Below are positions 22,393-33,446 of a stretch of DNA of 64,000 nucleotides, piece after piece. The position numbers and the translations under genes are program-made. Positions within the stretch are counted from its first letter, which is position 1, and every line of letters begins with the position of its first letter. The notes beneath the pieces were generated by a model, which saw nothing but the letters and a program-made list of their open reading frames with translations, had not been told where the DNA came from and did not search any database. The stretch is from contig JARKIP010000208.1 in NCBI GenBank assembly GCA_029990175.1, forward strand, positions 62,001 through 126,000, written 5' to 3'. The stretch comes from Petunia secreta (Eukaryota; Streptophyta; Magnoliopsida; Solanales; Solanaceae).

Positions 22393-23001
22393 CTCCCCCT
22401 CCAACTGATGGATGAAATATGTTCTTCATCCCCAGCTTGCTCATAACATACTCATGTTGTAGCCTGCCGAGACCTTTAGTCAATAAATCTGCTTGCTGCT
22501 CATTGGTCCTGATGTGTTGTGCTTGAGTTATCCCTCTAATTAGTCTCTCTCTCACAAAATAACAATCTATATAAATATGTTTTATTCTTTCATGGAATAT
22601 TGGATATGTAGCAATTTGAATGGCTACCTTGCTATCACAGTATAGTTGTATAGGAAGATCAATCACAATACCAAGTTCTCTGAATAAATCAATCTACCAA
22701 GTAATATCAGTTGTGGTTGATGCCATGCTTCTGAATTCTACTACAGCTGAACTTGTAGAGACTGTATTTTGTTTTGCTTTCTAGATATAACTGCTTCACC
22801 AAACTTGACTATGTAACCAGTAACATACCCCTTTGTCTCTATACAGAAACTGTAGTCTGAGTCACAAAGTGCAGTTAACTTATAACAGGGTTTAACAGGC
22901 ATGAATAACCAAATTCCAGGTTCATTCTTGATGTATCTTACTACTCTGAGAGTTGCTTCCATATGTAAGTGCTTAGGTGAATGCATATACTGACTAAGCA
23001 C
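22393..23001 (-). pseudogene. RNase H region of the Retrofit-type element
   Basis: The minus strand gives PKHLHMEATLRVVRYIK and LTALCDSDYSFCIETKGYVT, where copia RNase H normally has a CDSDWA.C...R.S.TGY block. It then gives LYCDSKVAIQIATYPIFHER, IDCYFVRERL and the QQADLLTKGL tail. These are the standard copia RNase H blocks in order. A break near 22740 separates the two parts. Confidence 0.85.
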
Positions 23002-24230
23002 TTGAACTACAAAACTTATGTCTGGTCTGTAATGGTGAGATACAAGAGCCTGCCCACCAACCTTTGATATTTCCCTCGGTCATCAAGTTCCTTGTCTTCT
23101 GTCACAGGTGAGAATTGATAGACTTGTCAAATTCAACATATATAAGCCTCTGATTGAACTCTAAGTTCCCATTTCTGATATTATTTCAAGAGCATACTTC
23201 CTTTAGCACATGAAAATACTCTCTTTAGACCTAGAGTATTCAATTCCTAAGAAGTACTTGAGTTCCCCTAAATCCTTCATCTTGAATCTCTGTTGTAATC
23301 TTTGTATGACACTCCTGATCAATTCCAAATTACCCCCAGTAACTAATAAATCATTAATATATATCAGGATTACTACTAGCTCAGACCCAATCATGAACAA
23401 GGAATAGTCATAGTGACTTTGTCTGAAACCTATTTCAACCAGTACTTTATTGAGCTTTAGATTCCACTGTCTTGGAGCTTGTTTAAGTCCATACAAGGAT
23501 TATGCAGAAGGCACACTTGATTACAGTGCCCCTACCTTGCAAAGCCTTTAGGAATGTGCACGTAAACTTCCTCCATTAAGTTACCTTGGAAAAAGGCATT
23601 ATGAATATCCATCTGGAAAATGGACCATTTTGAAGCTGCAGCAAGAGCCACAACTGACCTTACAATAACCATTTTAACTACAGGAGAAAAGGTTTATGTC
23701 TAGTCAAGCCCTTCTTGCTGACTATATCCCTTGGCTACCAACCTATCTTTATAGTTTTCTACCTCTCCATTAGATCTATACTTCACTTTGAAGACCCATT
23801 GCATCCAATATCCCTCTTGCTAGGAGGCAAGTGAACAATAGTCTAGGTCTTATTTTCTTCTAGAGCTTGGATCTCAGCTTGCATTGCTTCAATCCATTTG
23901 GCGTCTTTGCTTGCTTCTTTGAACATTTTAGGCTTAGTGATTTCTGAATAAGCAGCAAGGAAGCCCTGGTAGATAGGATGATATTTATCATAGGAGACAT
24001 ACTAAGAGATAGGATAAATGCAGGAGGATATCTTAGCAGGAAGAACATAGTCTTGACACCAAATTGGAGGATTGCTGGTCCTGGAAGACTTTTTGAGGGG
24101 CATAGAAGGACCAGGAAAAGGCATGTCATCTGCAGTTGGTAGTGTAGGGTCACACACACATCATCAGCAGCTAGGGGATCAGTTGCCATACCAGAAGAAG
24201 GATCTTCAATATCAAGGTGTGCATCTTCTA
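23002..24230 (-). pseudogene. Reverse transcriptase region of the Retrofit-type element
   Basis: Near 23496-23203 the minus strand reads MYGLKQAPRQWNLKLNKVL, then IYINDLLVTGG where copia RTs have Y[VI]DDLL[VI]TG, then MKDLGELKYFLGIEYSRS. The first catalytic aspartate is replaced by Asn (YIND). Upstream parts of the domain (24190-23500) are recognisable only in fragments such as MEEVYVHIPKGFA with multiple stops. The enzyme cannot be active. Confidence 0.85.
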
Positions 24231-25250
24231 GATATCAGCAATGTTAGTTGAATCAGCTGATATTGTGGACTTAACACCCTTGAATTCTAGGATAGGAAAT
24301 AGAGGAGAACACTCTGAGCGCATTTGTTTGAAAGAAAAAAGTAGTTTCTTTGAATACCACATCCCTATTAACAAAGAATATCTTGGCCTGTAGATCATAA
24401 AGTAAATAGCTTTTTTGTGAAGCAGAATAGTCCATCATGACAGAGGGTATGACTTTGGCTCCAAACTTATCTGACCTTTAAACATTAGTGGCATAGCACA
24501 ACTGCCAAGAACTCGAATGTGTTGCAAGGAGGGAGCTCTGTTGTATAGCTTTTCAAAGGGAAACTTACCACACAACAACATTGTAGGAAGTCTGTTTAGT
24601 ATATACACTATAGCAGAAACACATCTTCCCCAGAATTTCAATGGGATAAAACCTTGAAATCTCAAAAGCTCTTTCTATTTCAAGTATATATCCATGCCTT
24701 CTCTCAACTACCCTATTTTATTGAGGGGAGTAAGGTCACGAGCTTTGATGTACTACCCCATAGTTGTTTAATAACTCGGCAACCTCAGTGTAAAAAACTC
24801 TGTGCCATTGTCACTTCTAAGAGTTTTAAGTATCACTCCAAATTGAGTCCTAAATCTTAATAGTACAATAGACTCAGACTTATTATTTATAAGGAAAATC
24901 CATGTGCATCTAAAAAAATTATCAACCAAAGTCATGAAGTACCTTTTGCCATCTTGAGTAGGTACCTTATAGGGACCCAAAACATCCACATGAACAAGAT
25001 CAAGTACGGAACCAGAACAGGATTTACTCAACTGAGTAGGAAGTCTTACTTGTTTAGCAATAGGGCAGACAGTACAATGATGATCTTCTGTTATAATACC
25101 ATTCAATATATTTGCCTTCTTGAGAACTTTTACAGGTGCATGACCTAACCTTCTACGCCATAAGGCAACATCATCCTTAATACTACATGTTTGAACTTTA
25201 TTAACTCTATCACACACATTATTAACAAGGCTATTATGAGCTGAACTACT
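24231..25250 (-). pseudogene. Integrase region of the Retrofit-type element
   Basis: The minus strand carries LWRRRLGHAPVKVLKKANIL and CTVCPIAKQ (HHCC zinc domain), DLVHVDVLGPYKVPTQDGK (first catalytic Asp), and TLRSDNGTEFF (second Asp), all within 25217-24768. Then come MRFQGFIPLKFWGRCVSAIV and YILNRLPTMLLCGKFPFEKL (24665-24500). The catalytic core is split by a break at about 24770-24665, around where the Glu-containing segment should be. Confidence 0.85.
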
Positions 25251-25486
25251 TTGGTGCGTAGACCACTTTTCTTTTATTCCTTGTATGATATCAACAGCCT
25301 TAGCACATAGAGTCCTTCTTCAGCCCTACCAGTCCCCAACACCTGATCACTGGAGAGGTCTTGAAAGACACAGTGATCATGAAAGAATGTCACTAAAAAT
25401 CTCAATTTCTTAGTAACCTGAGAAACTGATAGTAAGTTGTACTTGAAATCTGGGATATGTAGTACATTAAAAACATGTTTATCCTT

Positions 25487-25828
25487 TCAGACTTTGGAGA
25501 AACCAATATGTTTAATGGTAACCTCATCTCCTGCATATAGGTGAACTTTATTCTTATCACTTTCTTCTAGGGTCTTAACTTTAATTAACATGCTCAGCTC
25601 ATATGTCATGTGGTTTGATGCCCCTATATCTATGATCAAGTCACATTTCACGTGGTTTGATGCCCCTATATCTATGATCAAGTCACATTTCACTAGTTTA
25701 GACATATGGGCAGAAAGGGTACCTGCTGCTTGAGCTGAAGACTCAATACCTTTCCCTTTGTTTAGCATGTGAAGTATTTGATGCAGTTGTTCTTGAGTAA
25801 ATGCCTGAGAAGAAACCCGTGTAGACAT
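25487..25828 (-). pseudogene. Protease region of the Retrofit-type element, with active-site duplication
   Basis: The retroviral-type aspartic protease signature appears as LIIDIGASNH, where D-[ST]-G-A is expected; the middle residue is Ile. A 42-bp tandem duplication (25611-25652 and 25653-25694) repeats VKCDLIIDIGASNH in frame, giving two active-site loops in one domain. The frame is otherwise open for 113 codons. Confidence 0.8.
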
Positions 25829-26864
25829 ATTAGATGATCATGCTGCAGATGAAGTTGTAGCCTCATGGAAATGGTTGTAGGGGGCTTGAATCTATGGACC
25901 TTGACTCTTTTGAGCTTGTTTATACCCTGTATAGTTGACTACACTTCCAGTACTAAAAACACTACAGTTGCCAGCTTGCTCAGCATTGTTAGCCTTTGGA
26001 TTGTTCCTTTTCTTCCTTGGTTTCCAGCTGGATATCCAATGAGTTATAGAAGCTGCCTCTGATGTTCCCCTTGCAGTCACATGGCTCACATTCCACCCGA
26101 GGTTTTCTATACCCAACCTTCTGTTTGGAACCATATGACCTCTCATTTTGACCTTTGTTACTCATAAGAGCTGTGGTTTTATGATTATTATACATAATGC
26201 CACCACCACTGGATCCTATCATTCTCTAACTCTTTACATTGATAATTATAGCATATGCTTGATTAATAGTTGGCAAAGGGGTAGTTCATTAAAACTTGAG
26301 TCTTTTCCTGATCAAATGACTCATTTAGGCCATTAGAAACTACCAAAGTTTCTGTTGTTGGAAATGTCCTGCATAACCTTTTGATTCTGGACAGGGACAT
26401 GATAGAGGAGGAACTAATGCTTCAACCTCATACCACAACTCTCCATGTCTAGAAAAATAGGTAGAGACTGAAGCAGTTCCCTGGGATAGTGTTTCTATCT
26501 CCTTTATGCAGATAATATGCCCTAGAAGTATTTACCTTGTCAAACCTCTCTCTTAAAATATTCTCACACTTTATGTGCATACGATGCATAGATCACACTA
26601 CTCAAAATATTACTAGATACAATATTCATTATCTAAGGCAAAAACAATAGCATTATATCTATCCCACAGTTCATGTAGACTTTCATGAAAACTGTCCCTT
26701 TTACAAGTTCCAGTTACAAAGCCTAGATTATTCCTTCCAAGTAATACAATACGCATAGATTTTCTCCATAAAGCATAGTTTTCTGAACCAGAAAGCTTAA
26801 TAGAAACAAGGACTGCACCTAGAGTATCCGAATAATGAATGTAAAGTGAATGATTGTGATCCAA
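25829..26864 (-). pseudogene. Gag region of the Retrofit-type element
   Basis: The minus strand starts MDHNHSLYIHYSDTLGAVLV and continues SIKLSGSENYALWRKSMRIV, a hallmark of the N-terminal Gag segment in Retrofit-type copia. Further on (26222-25989) a zinc-knuckle position reads CEPCDCKGNIRGSF, with the expected His and last Cys replaced. Stops separate the parts. Confidence 0.82.
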
Positions 26865-27135
26865 TTTTGTTGAAGCTTACACCGAAATTTGCTAGGAGCT
26901 GCTTGTACCTGCTTGACTTGCCATTTCCTCAGAATGCAGAGATCTTCTTTAATTTCTCTATGCAAAAAAATAGTGTTCTTCTTCTTTGCACCAATCCCTA
27001 AGTTAAACTCTAGAAACTTCTAGAACCTTCTGGAACTTCTGGAAACTTTTGTGTGAATCAGTACACTTTTGCTTCTCACGTTACACTGCTCAGTTATTTT
27101 CCTCCTAAGTTGAATCAATTACCGTAGCTCTTATA

Positions 27136-27402
27136 TGATATTGAGTTAGGTTAATCAAGGAAGAAGATGATTGGAATCTTAGAGAGAGAAGAGAGAAACT
27201 CTAGAGGGAGAAAGTAATTCACATTTCTGAAAAATAAAATGTCTAGCTTACAAGCTAACTTAACTACCTCCTATATATAGAAGCTGACTAGGATAACTAC
27301 TACAACATTTAACTAAGCTAGAATTAACTAACCCATTACTTAATTATACACTAAATCACTTAACTAACTGATACATTAAGTTAGTGAGACTTAGCTCTAA
27401 CA
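27136..27402 (-). repeat. 5' LTR of the Retrofit-type element
   Basis: It is colinear with 22141-22392 and ends GCTCTAACA at 27402, next to the CATTG duplication. Just inside, at about 27122-27135, the minus strand reads TATAAGAGCTACGG, a variant of the TGGTATCAGAGC primer-binding site. Confidence 0.88.
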
Positions 27403-27407
27403 CATTG

Positions 27408-27898
27408 TTCTAGGGAAATTTAATTGTAAATATATGGTACGGAGTTGCATGTCATTGTTGGAACAGAACATTTGACAGGTAAAACTTATCTCCACTAAAG
27501 GGATAAATGTCAAGGCCAAACATGGTACATGAGATAGAACAACTTTTTTTGTTTGTAAAGAATATTAAAGCTTGAATGTATAGGTGTGGGGTTTATTGAT
27601 AAATTGATAGAGAAGTGATTTTTAATATTCCTTTAACTTGATAGGACCTGACCATGAGTAATTCACTGTACTCAACCCCGCCTCGCACCGAGGTTAGCAT
27701 AACATTGCAAGGTACCTAAATTATTAGACAATTCTTTCAAATTCAACTTGGATAAAGAGACATAGTACTATGTATATAGTAGGAAGTTAATTAACTTATA
27801 TATTTCTTTTTCTAAAATATATGGAGACTTCGAAACTATGTATAAAATGAAAAAGTAGAGGTTTTTAGTTCAGAAGTTCTTTTATGCAGATATGCAGT

Positions 27899-27935
<37 letters not shown>

Positions 27936-28079
27936 TTTTCAAAACTTGATATGAGTTAAAAAAGTAACCTATAAATTACAAGTAGAAGGTAAAGAAAAAA
28001 AATTAAAGAAGTTGTGGGTGCAATTACATTTAATTCATATGATTCGTAGCTCGCTGCTTGAAGTGCTATAATATATCCT
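27408..28079. other. AT-rich spacer with an AG microsatellite
   Basis: About 15 GA dinucleotides lie at 27901-27931. Nothing else is supported. Confidence 0.6.
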
Positions 28080-28707
28080 CACTACAAGAAAATTAGCTTT
28101 TAATGATAGGAAAAGTGGTCCTAAAAAGCCTGGATCTGGTCCTTAATTCTCCAATAGCGACCAGAAAACCTGGTCGTCGCCCATCACTAAAGCTTCCGTG
28201 GTTAAAGGTCAATAACGGCGAGATATTTGTGCTAGTTCTTAAAGATATTTATCGACCAGTGAAAATCTGGTCTTCATGACACTTTTATGGACGAGAAATA
28301 TGGTCCTTAAACAGGTAGCTTTTTGTGTCAAAATGTCTTAGGGACCATTTAGCTGGTCCCAAAAATTTTATTAGGACCAAACATCTGGTCCTTAAAAGAT
28401 TTAAAGATAGCAATGTTGGTCCCTGATAGTTTAGGTACAATAAATGCCATCCCAAAATATATAATTATTTCCATTACTTTGTAAATATTGAAAAAACAAT
28501 TCAATTAAAGATAAATCACAGCATACAAGAAAAACTATAATATTATACTTTCATACATAAATATACATAGTTCATATTTAATTATATAACACTGTATAGC
28601 CAAGATATACATGTCCCAAGAGACCCCTAAGTCACAACATAGTTTATAGAACTACAAATAATTATACTGTAATGTTTTTCCTAATTTCCCTAGAAAAATA
28701 AACACCA

Positions 28708-29519
28708 TGTTAGCTTGGATAAGCTTGGAGTTTTGACTGATGATTGAGGAACGGATTCAAAGGACCTGTTCCTTTGAATCACTGCAGCTAAATAAATAAT
28801 TCATGCAAAATCGTTTAAGTTGAGATATTATTAATTATCCTAAAACTAATGTTTATCTTGGTAATTATGCAGGTCTAAACGGATACGAAAAGATTGCATA
28901 AATAAAGGATAAAGGATAGAAGATCCGGATTCTAAAGAGAAGAATCCAATTAGGACTCAAACTCAAGGGAGCTTTGGAGTTCTAATTGATCAAGACTTCT
29001 TGGCTGCTGGAGCTATAAAACGTGAAGCATATCAGCCATAGAAGTGTGCACAAATACAGAGAGCATCGAGCAAAAGCTTAAAAGAGTCATTAGCTTATTT
29101 GTGTAATCAGTTAGCTACAGTAGAACTAAGTTAGAACCTGTTCCTTAGATTGAATCTTGTAAAAGTTCAAGTCTTAGTTCAATTGTAGTAAGCAATAATC
29201 GAGTTGTAAACTTTCTGGTTCAAGTAGTGGACTTGACACAACTTCACTGATCGTGAGAAAGATCACTAAAGGATTAGAGTTAGTCCTAGGTTAGTAAGAG
29301 GGAGTCTTGTAACCAAGTGGGTCTTTTTACATAGTGAAGTTGAAATCCTACTTGAGAAGTAGGTCGTGGTTTTTTTATCCTGAGCCAAGGGATTTTTCCA
29401 TGCTAATATCTGGTGTTCATTTACTTACAGTTTTTATTCCGCATATAGTTTAGTAAAGGAACACATTTTAAGGAACTGGTCCTTAAAATAGTAAAGTGGT
29501 GTAATCGTGGGAAATAACA
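28708..29519 (+). repeat. 5' LTR of SIRE element 1
   Basis: It starts TGTTAGCTTGG and ends AAATAACA. It contains repeated GGAACNGGTCC-like motifs (for example GGACCTGTTCC at 28762 and GGAACTGGTCC near 29473), which also recur through the coding part and could be regulatory. Confidence 0.93.
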
Positions 29520-29521
29520 AT

Positions 29522-29533
29522 TGGTATCAGAGC
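29522..29533 (+). other. Primer-binding site, initiator tRNA-Met type
   Basis: TGGTATCAGAGC lies two bases after the LTR terminal CA, the standard copia plant PBS complementary to the 3' end of initiator tRNA-Met. Confidence 0.92.
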
Positions 29534-29568
29534 GGGTTATCCTTGAAAAGGCTAACACCTAGGATTAT

Positions 29569-31459
29569 ATGAGTACATCACGAGAGAACAGTGAGGGTCA
29601 GTCAATGGTTAGAGCTCCTTATTTCAATGGGAAATACTATTCATGGTGGAAAGAAAGGATGCGTGATCACCTTCAAGCAGAGGACTATGAATTGTGGGAT
29701 ATAATAACTGAAGGTCTCATGATCCCTATGAAGAAGGACGCTGAGGGAAACGATGTTCCCAAAACCAGGAAGGAATGCAATGCTGAAGATATAAAGCAAT
29801 GGGAAAAGAATGCAAAAGCTAGGAAGTGGCTTGTTGGTGGACTTAGTCCGGACGAATACACTAGAATCAGAGGGTATGCCACTGCAAAGGAGATTTGGGA
29901 TGCTCTACAAGTTGCACACGAAGGAACAAGTCAGGTAAAAAGGTCCAGAGGTACACTTCTTTATGCTGGATATGAAAGTTTTAAAATGAAAGAAGATGAG
30001 TCAATCTCTGAAATGTATACTAGATTTAATGCCATTGCTTCTGAACTTATCTCTTTGGGAAGGGTTTTAACTGTGGAAGATAGAGTAGAAAAGATTCTAA
30101 CTAGGGTTCTTCCAGATTCTTGGGAGATCAAAGCTTGTGCTATCATAGAAAGCAAAGATTTAAGCACTCTATCCTTAGATGAACTTATAGGCAATTTAAA
30201 GACTTATGAACTAAGGAAAAAGATTAAAAACATAGGAGTTCCAGTTAAATGAGCCTAACCTAGCCTTGACTGCCGCTGATAAGATTATTGATGATAAGGA
30301 CCTGGTCCTTATTACTAAAAGTGTTCAGAAATATTTGATTAAGAAAAAGGCAATTAGTGGACAGGGTAGGTCTACTAACATGAAACAGGCTGGAGAATGC
30401 CACAAATGTGGAAGCTCGGAGCACTACATCAGCAAATGTCCAATTATGAAAGGAGAATGGAGGAAGAGATTCATTGAGGAAAAGAAAAAGGCTAGGGAAC
30501 AGGTCCATAAGAAAAGTGGAAATCCCAAAGCAATGGTTGCAGGATGGCAAGACAGTGAAGACGAAATAACTGATGATGATCTGGATGAGGATCTTGCTCT
30601 AATGGCTCTTGGAGATTCAGAAAATGAAGAAGATGCTGAGGTATTTGTTTCTAAACTTAAAGAAGATGTAAAAAGCATGTCTAGAGAAAAATTGGTTAAA
30701 CTATTCCATATTGTGCTAAATGAATTTAGATCTCTAAGGAATGGCAATTATCAACTGCATAATAAAATTGATTGCTTAGAAGCAGAATGCAAAGAGGAAG
30801 TAATTAAAAATAATTTTCTGGAAAGGAAGATTAGCATGCTTGAGGAACAGATCCTCACACTTGAATCAACTGCTCAGGAATTAGAAAATGTTAAAACAAT
30901 TGAAAAAGGTAAAGGTATTGCTAATTCTCTTCAGATCATTGCTGAAGAGAAACTGAAAGTCACAGTTGATGAACTGTGTAAAAAGGATGAGAAGATAAGA
31001 TCTTTAGAAGAATTCTTGGTTAAAACAAAAATGGAACTAAGAAAAACTGTAGAATGGAACAAGTCTTCTGAAGCACTAGAATGGTTACAGGAAAATCATA
31101 GTAGTAACAGGAAAGGTATTGGATTCATGAAAGCATAGAGTTCATCCAAATGGGATCCAAAGAGTAAGTACTTATCACTTCCTGAAAACTAGCTATGCAC
31201 TCATTGTGGGAACACTGGTCACCGAAAAGAAAATTGTCAATCTTTAAAAAGAGCTGCCCAGAGGAACAGGTCCCATAAACCTGTTCAAAATTCTGTGAAA
31301 CAGAAGAATAGGTCCTATAAACCTGTTCAACATTCTGTAAAAAGGGAAACTGTTAACACAAAGAAACCATTACCATTCTGGGCTAGGAGAGATCTGATTC
31401 ATCCTTTTTCTAAAGGAAAGGAACCCAAACTAGTTTGGGTTCTTAAAATTAACCCCTAG
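29569..31459 (+). pseudogene. Gag of SIRE element 1
   Basis: The start at ATG 29569 follows the PBS by about 35 bp. The N-terminal part has APYFNGKYYSWWKERMRDHL and AKEIWDALQVAHEG (DUF4219/UBN2-type Gag domains), open to 30252. A one-base shift then leads into a frame from about 30255 to 31138. That frame has the first zinc knuckle CHKCGSSEHYISKC (30398-30439), an acidic linker (SEDEITDDDLDEDLALMAL) and a long coiled-coil-like region. Stops follow at 31136 and 31190. A second knuckle CTHCGNTGHRKENC (31196-31237) and the PKLVWVLKINP junction end at the TAG at 31457. Two CCHC knuckles and the long coiled coil fit SIRE Gag. Confidence 0.9.
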
Positions 31460-31466
31460 TTTTATT

Positions 31467-31712
31467 TTGCAGGCTAGAGTGAAGGAGATAAACCACAAAT
31501 GGTACATGGACAGTGGTTGCTCAAGGCACATGACAGGACATAAGGAACTGTTCCTTTCTCTCTCAGCCTTCCAAGGAGGAAGTGTCTCCTTCGGTAATGG
31601 TAAGAAATGGGAAATCATTGGAATTGGAAAGGTAGGTAGGTCTGATTCACACTGTATAGATAATGTGTTTCTAGTAGATGGGCTGAAGCATTGCTTATTG
31701 AGCATATCTTAA
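31467..31712 (+). pseudogene. Protease of SIRE element 1
   Basis: It contains HKWYMDSGCSRHMTG with the catalytic Asp codon at 31509-31511, followed by VSFGNGKKWEIIGIGKVG and GLKHCLLSIS. The active site is intact (D-S-G). A stop at about 31711 interrupts the link to the pre-integrase part. The coding begins just after TTTTGCAGG, which looks like a 3' splice site. Confidence 0.88.
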
Positions 31713-33446
31713 TTGTGTGACAAAGGTAATAATGTTAATTTCTCATCTACTGGATGCACTGTGACTAACCAAACTTCTGGAGAGATTATTTTGCAGGGAA
31801 ATAGGCATGGAAACATCTACAAAGTAGACTTGCTGACACTATCTGATGGAAGCTTGAGTTGCTTAAGTGTGGTGCAAAATGATCCCCTCCTATGGCACAA
31901 AAGACTAGGACATGCTAGTCTTTCACAATTAAACAAACTTGTGTCCAAGGACTTGGTGATAGGTCTTCCTAATATCAAGTTTAATGATGAAAAATTATGT
32001 GAAGCATGTGCCAGGGGAAGCAGGTAAAATCCTCCTTCGTACCACTAATCCTTAACAGGTAAGTACCACTAAACTTTTGGAACTGGTCCATATGGATTTA
32101 TGTGGTCCAATAAGAACAATGAATCGTGGAGGTAAGAAGTATGTTATGGTATTGGTGGATGATTACTCCAAATTTACATGGACTATATTTCTTGCATCTA
32201 AAGAAGAAGCATTTAATGCATTTTCAATTTTTGCTAACAAAGCTCAAAGAACTCTAGATAATCATATTGTTTCCATTAGGTCAGATCATGGAACTGAATT
32301 TGAAAATCATATGTTTTTCAATTTTTGTAATGAAAATGACATTAATCATAATTTTTCTTCACCTAGAACTCCACAACAAAATGGTGTAGTGGAAAGAAAA
32401 AATAGTACTTTGGAGGAAATGGCAAGGACTATGTTAATATCTGGAAATCTTCCACAACACTTTTGGGCTGAGACTATTAATACTGCATGCTACATAATAA
32501 ATAGATGTATGACAAGGCCATTAATAGAAAAGACCCCACATGAATTGCTTAAGGGAAGAAAACCCAATATCTCTCATCTTAGGGCTTTTGGTTGCAAATG
32601 TTTTATACATAACAATGGGAAAGATGCCCTGGGAAAATTTGATCCTAGAAGTGATGAGGGAATATTTGTTGGTTATTCTTTAAATACTCCCTCTGTCCCA
32701 CTTTGTTTGTCATACTTTCCTTATTAGTCCATCCTAAAAAGATTGTCATATTTCTAAATTTGGTAACAATTCAACTCTAAAGTTACTTTATGACTCATTT
32801 ATAGCCACACAAATATCTATGGCTTATTTTAGACCACAAGTTTCAAAAGTCTTCCCTTCTTTATTAAACTTTGTGCCAAGTCAAACTACGACAAACAAAT
32901 TGGGACGGAGGGAGTAGTAAATCTTATAGGGTGTTTAACAAGAAAACATTGAAAATTGAAGAAAGCATGCATGTTAAATTTGTTGAAACTGATAGTCTCA
33001 CTCAAGAACAGGTACAGGAGGATGAAGAAATTGGAATGCTGAAAGAGTTTGAACTTAATCCACAAGTGCAGATTCTGGATATGAGAAGTGAACTGCAAGG
33101 AACTGTTCCTCAGGACAGAACTGAAAAGAGTGGCACAGAAACAGGGAGAACACATGTTGATTCCACCTCACAAACTGGTAGTGCTACTCTATCAGGAACT
33201 GTTCCTCAGCAGAAGACTTCTGACGGTAGATTGACACCCAAGCCTTACAAGTATCAAGGGTCATATCCTGTGGATCAAATAATCTCAGATAAGACTGTTG
33301 GGGTTCAAACTAGATCAGCAGTTAAGAATCACAATCTGTGTGCCTTTAGTGCTTTCTTATCTCTTGTTGAACCTAAAAATGTGAAAGAAGTACTGAAGGA
33401 TGCTGATTGGATTAATGTTATGCAAGAGGAATTGAATCAATTCTAA
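31713..33446 (+). pseudogene. Integrase of SIRE element 1, interrupted by a MITE
   Basis: The zinc domain reads WHKRLGHASLSQLNKL and CEACARG (31895-32020). After a shift near 32025 the core follows: MDLCGP with Asp at 32095, RSDHGTEFEN with Asp at 32284, and NGVVERKN with Glu at 32392. The last two are 35 residues apart, the canonical D,D35E spacing. KTPHELLKGRKPNISHLRAFG is the copia C-terminal mark. The frame is split at 32686 by the Stowaway MITE and resumes at 32917 (YRVFNKKTLKIEESMHVKF). The linker to RT ends at a stop at about 33444. Confidence 0.9.
32687..32914. mobile_element. Stowaway MITE, 228 bp, inside the integrase
   Basis: It begins CTCCCTCTGTCCCACTTTG and ends, inverted, CTCCCTCCGTCCCAATTTG. 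TA duplications lie at 32685-32686 and 32915-32916. CTCCCTCNGTCC is the Stowaway (Tc1/mariner) terminus, and TA is its target. Excising the element in thought restores integrase codon phase exactly, so it arrived after the copia. It has no coding capacity. Confidence 0.95.

Larger units (their letters stand above)
22141..27402 (-). mobile_element. Retrofit-type Ty1/copia retrotransposon, decayed, 5.3 kb
   Basis: LTRs of about 252 bp (22141-22392) and 267 bp (27136-27402) share TCAAGGAAGAAGATGA and the ACATTAAGTTAGTGAGACTT block. A CATTG target duplication lies at 22136-22140 and 27403-27407. On the minus strand the order is LTR, degenerate tRNA-Met primer site (TATAAGAGCTACGG), Gag, protease, integrase, RT, RNase H, purine tract, LTR. 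That order (integrase before RT) defines Ty1/copia. Every coding domain is broken by stops or shifts, so the element is a fossil. Confidence 0.93.

Noticed and set aside
28080..28440. A gene with GGTCC/GGACC codons
   Set aside because: Stops occur in all frames. The motifs sit symmetrically at both ends of the CACTA and are subterminal repeats.
29519..29535. tRNA gene at the TGGTATCAGAGC site
   Set aside because: Only the 12-base primer-binding match is present. No cloverleaf or A box.
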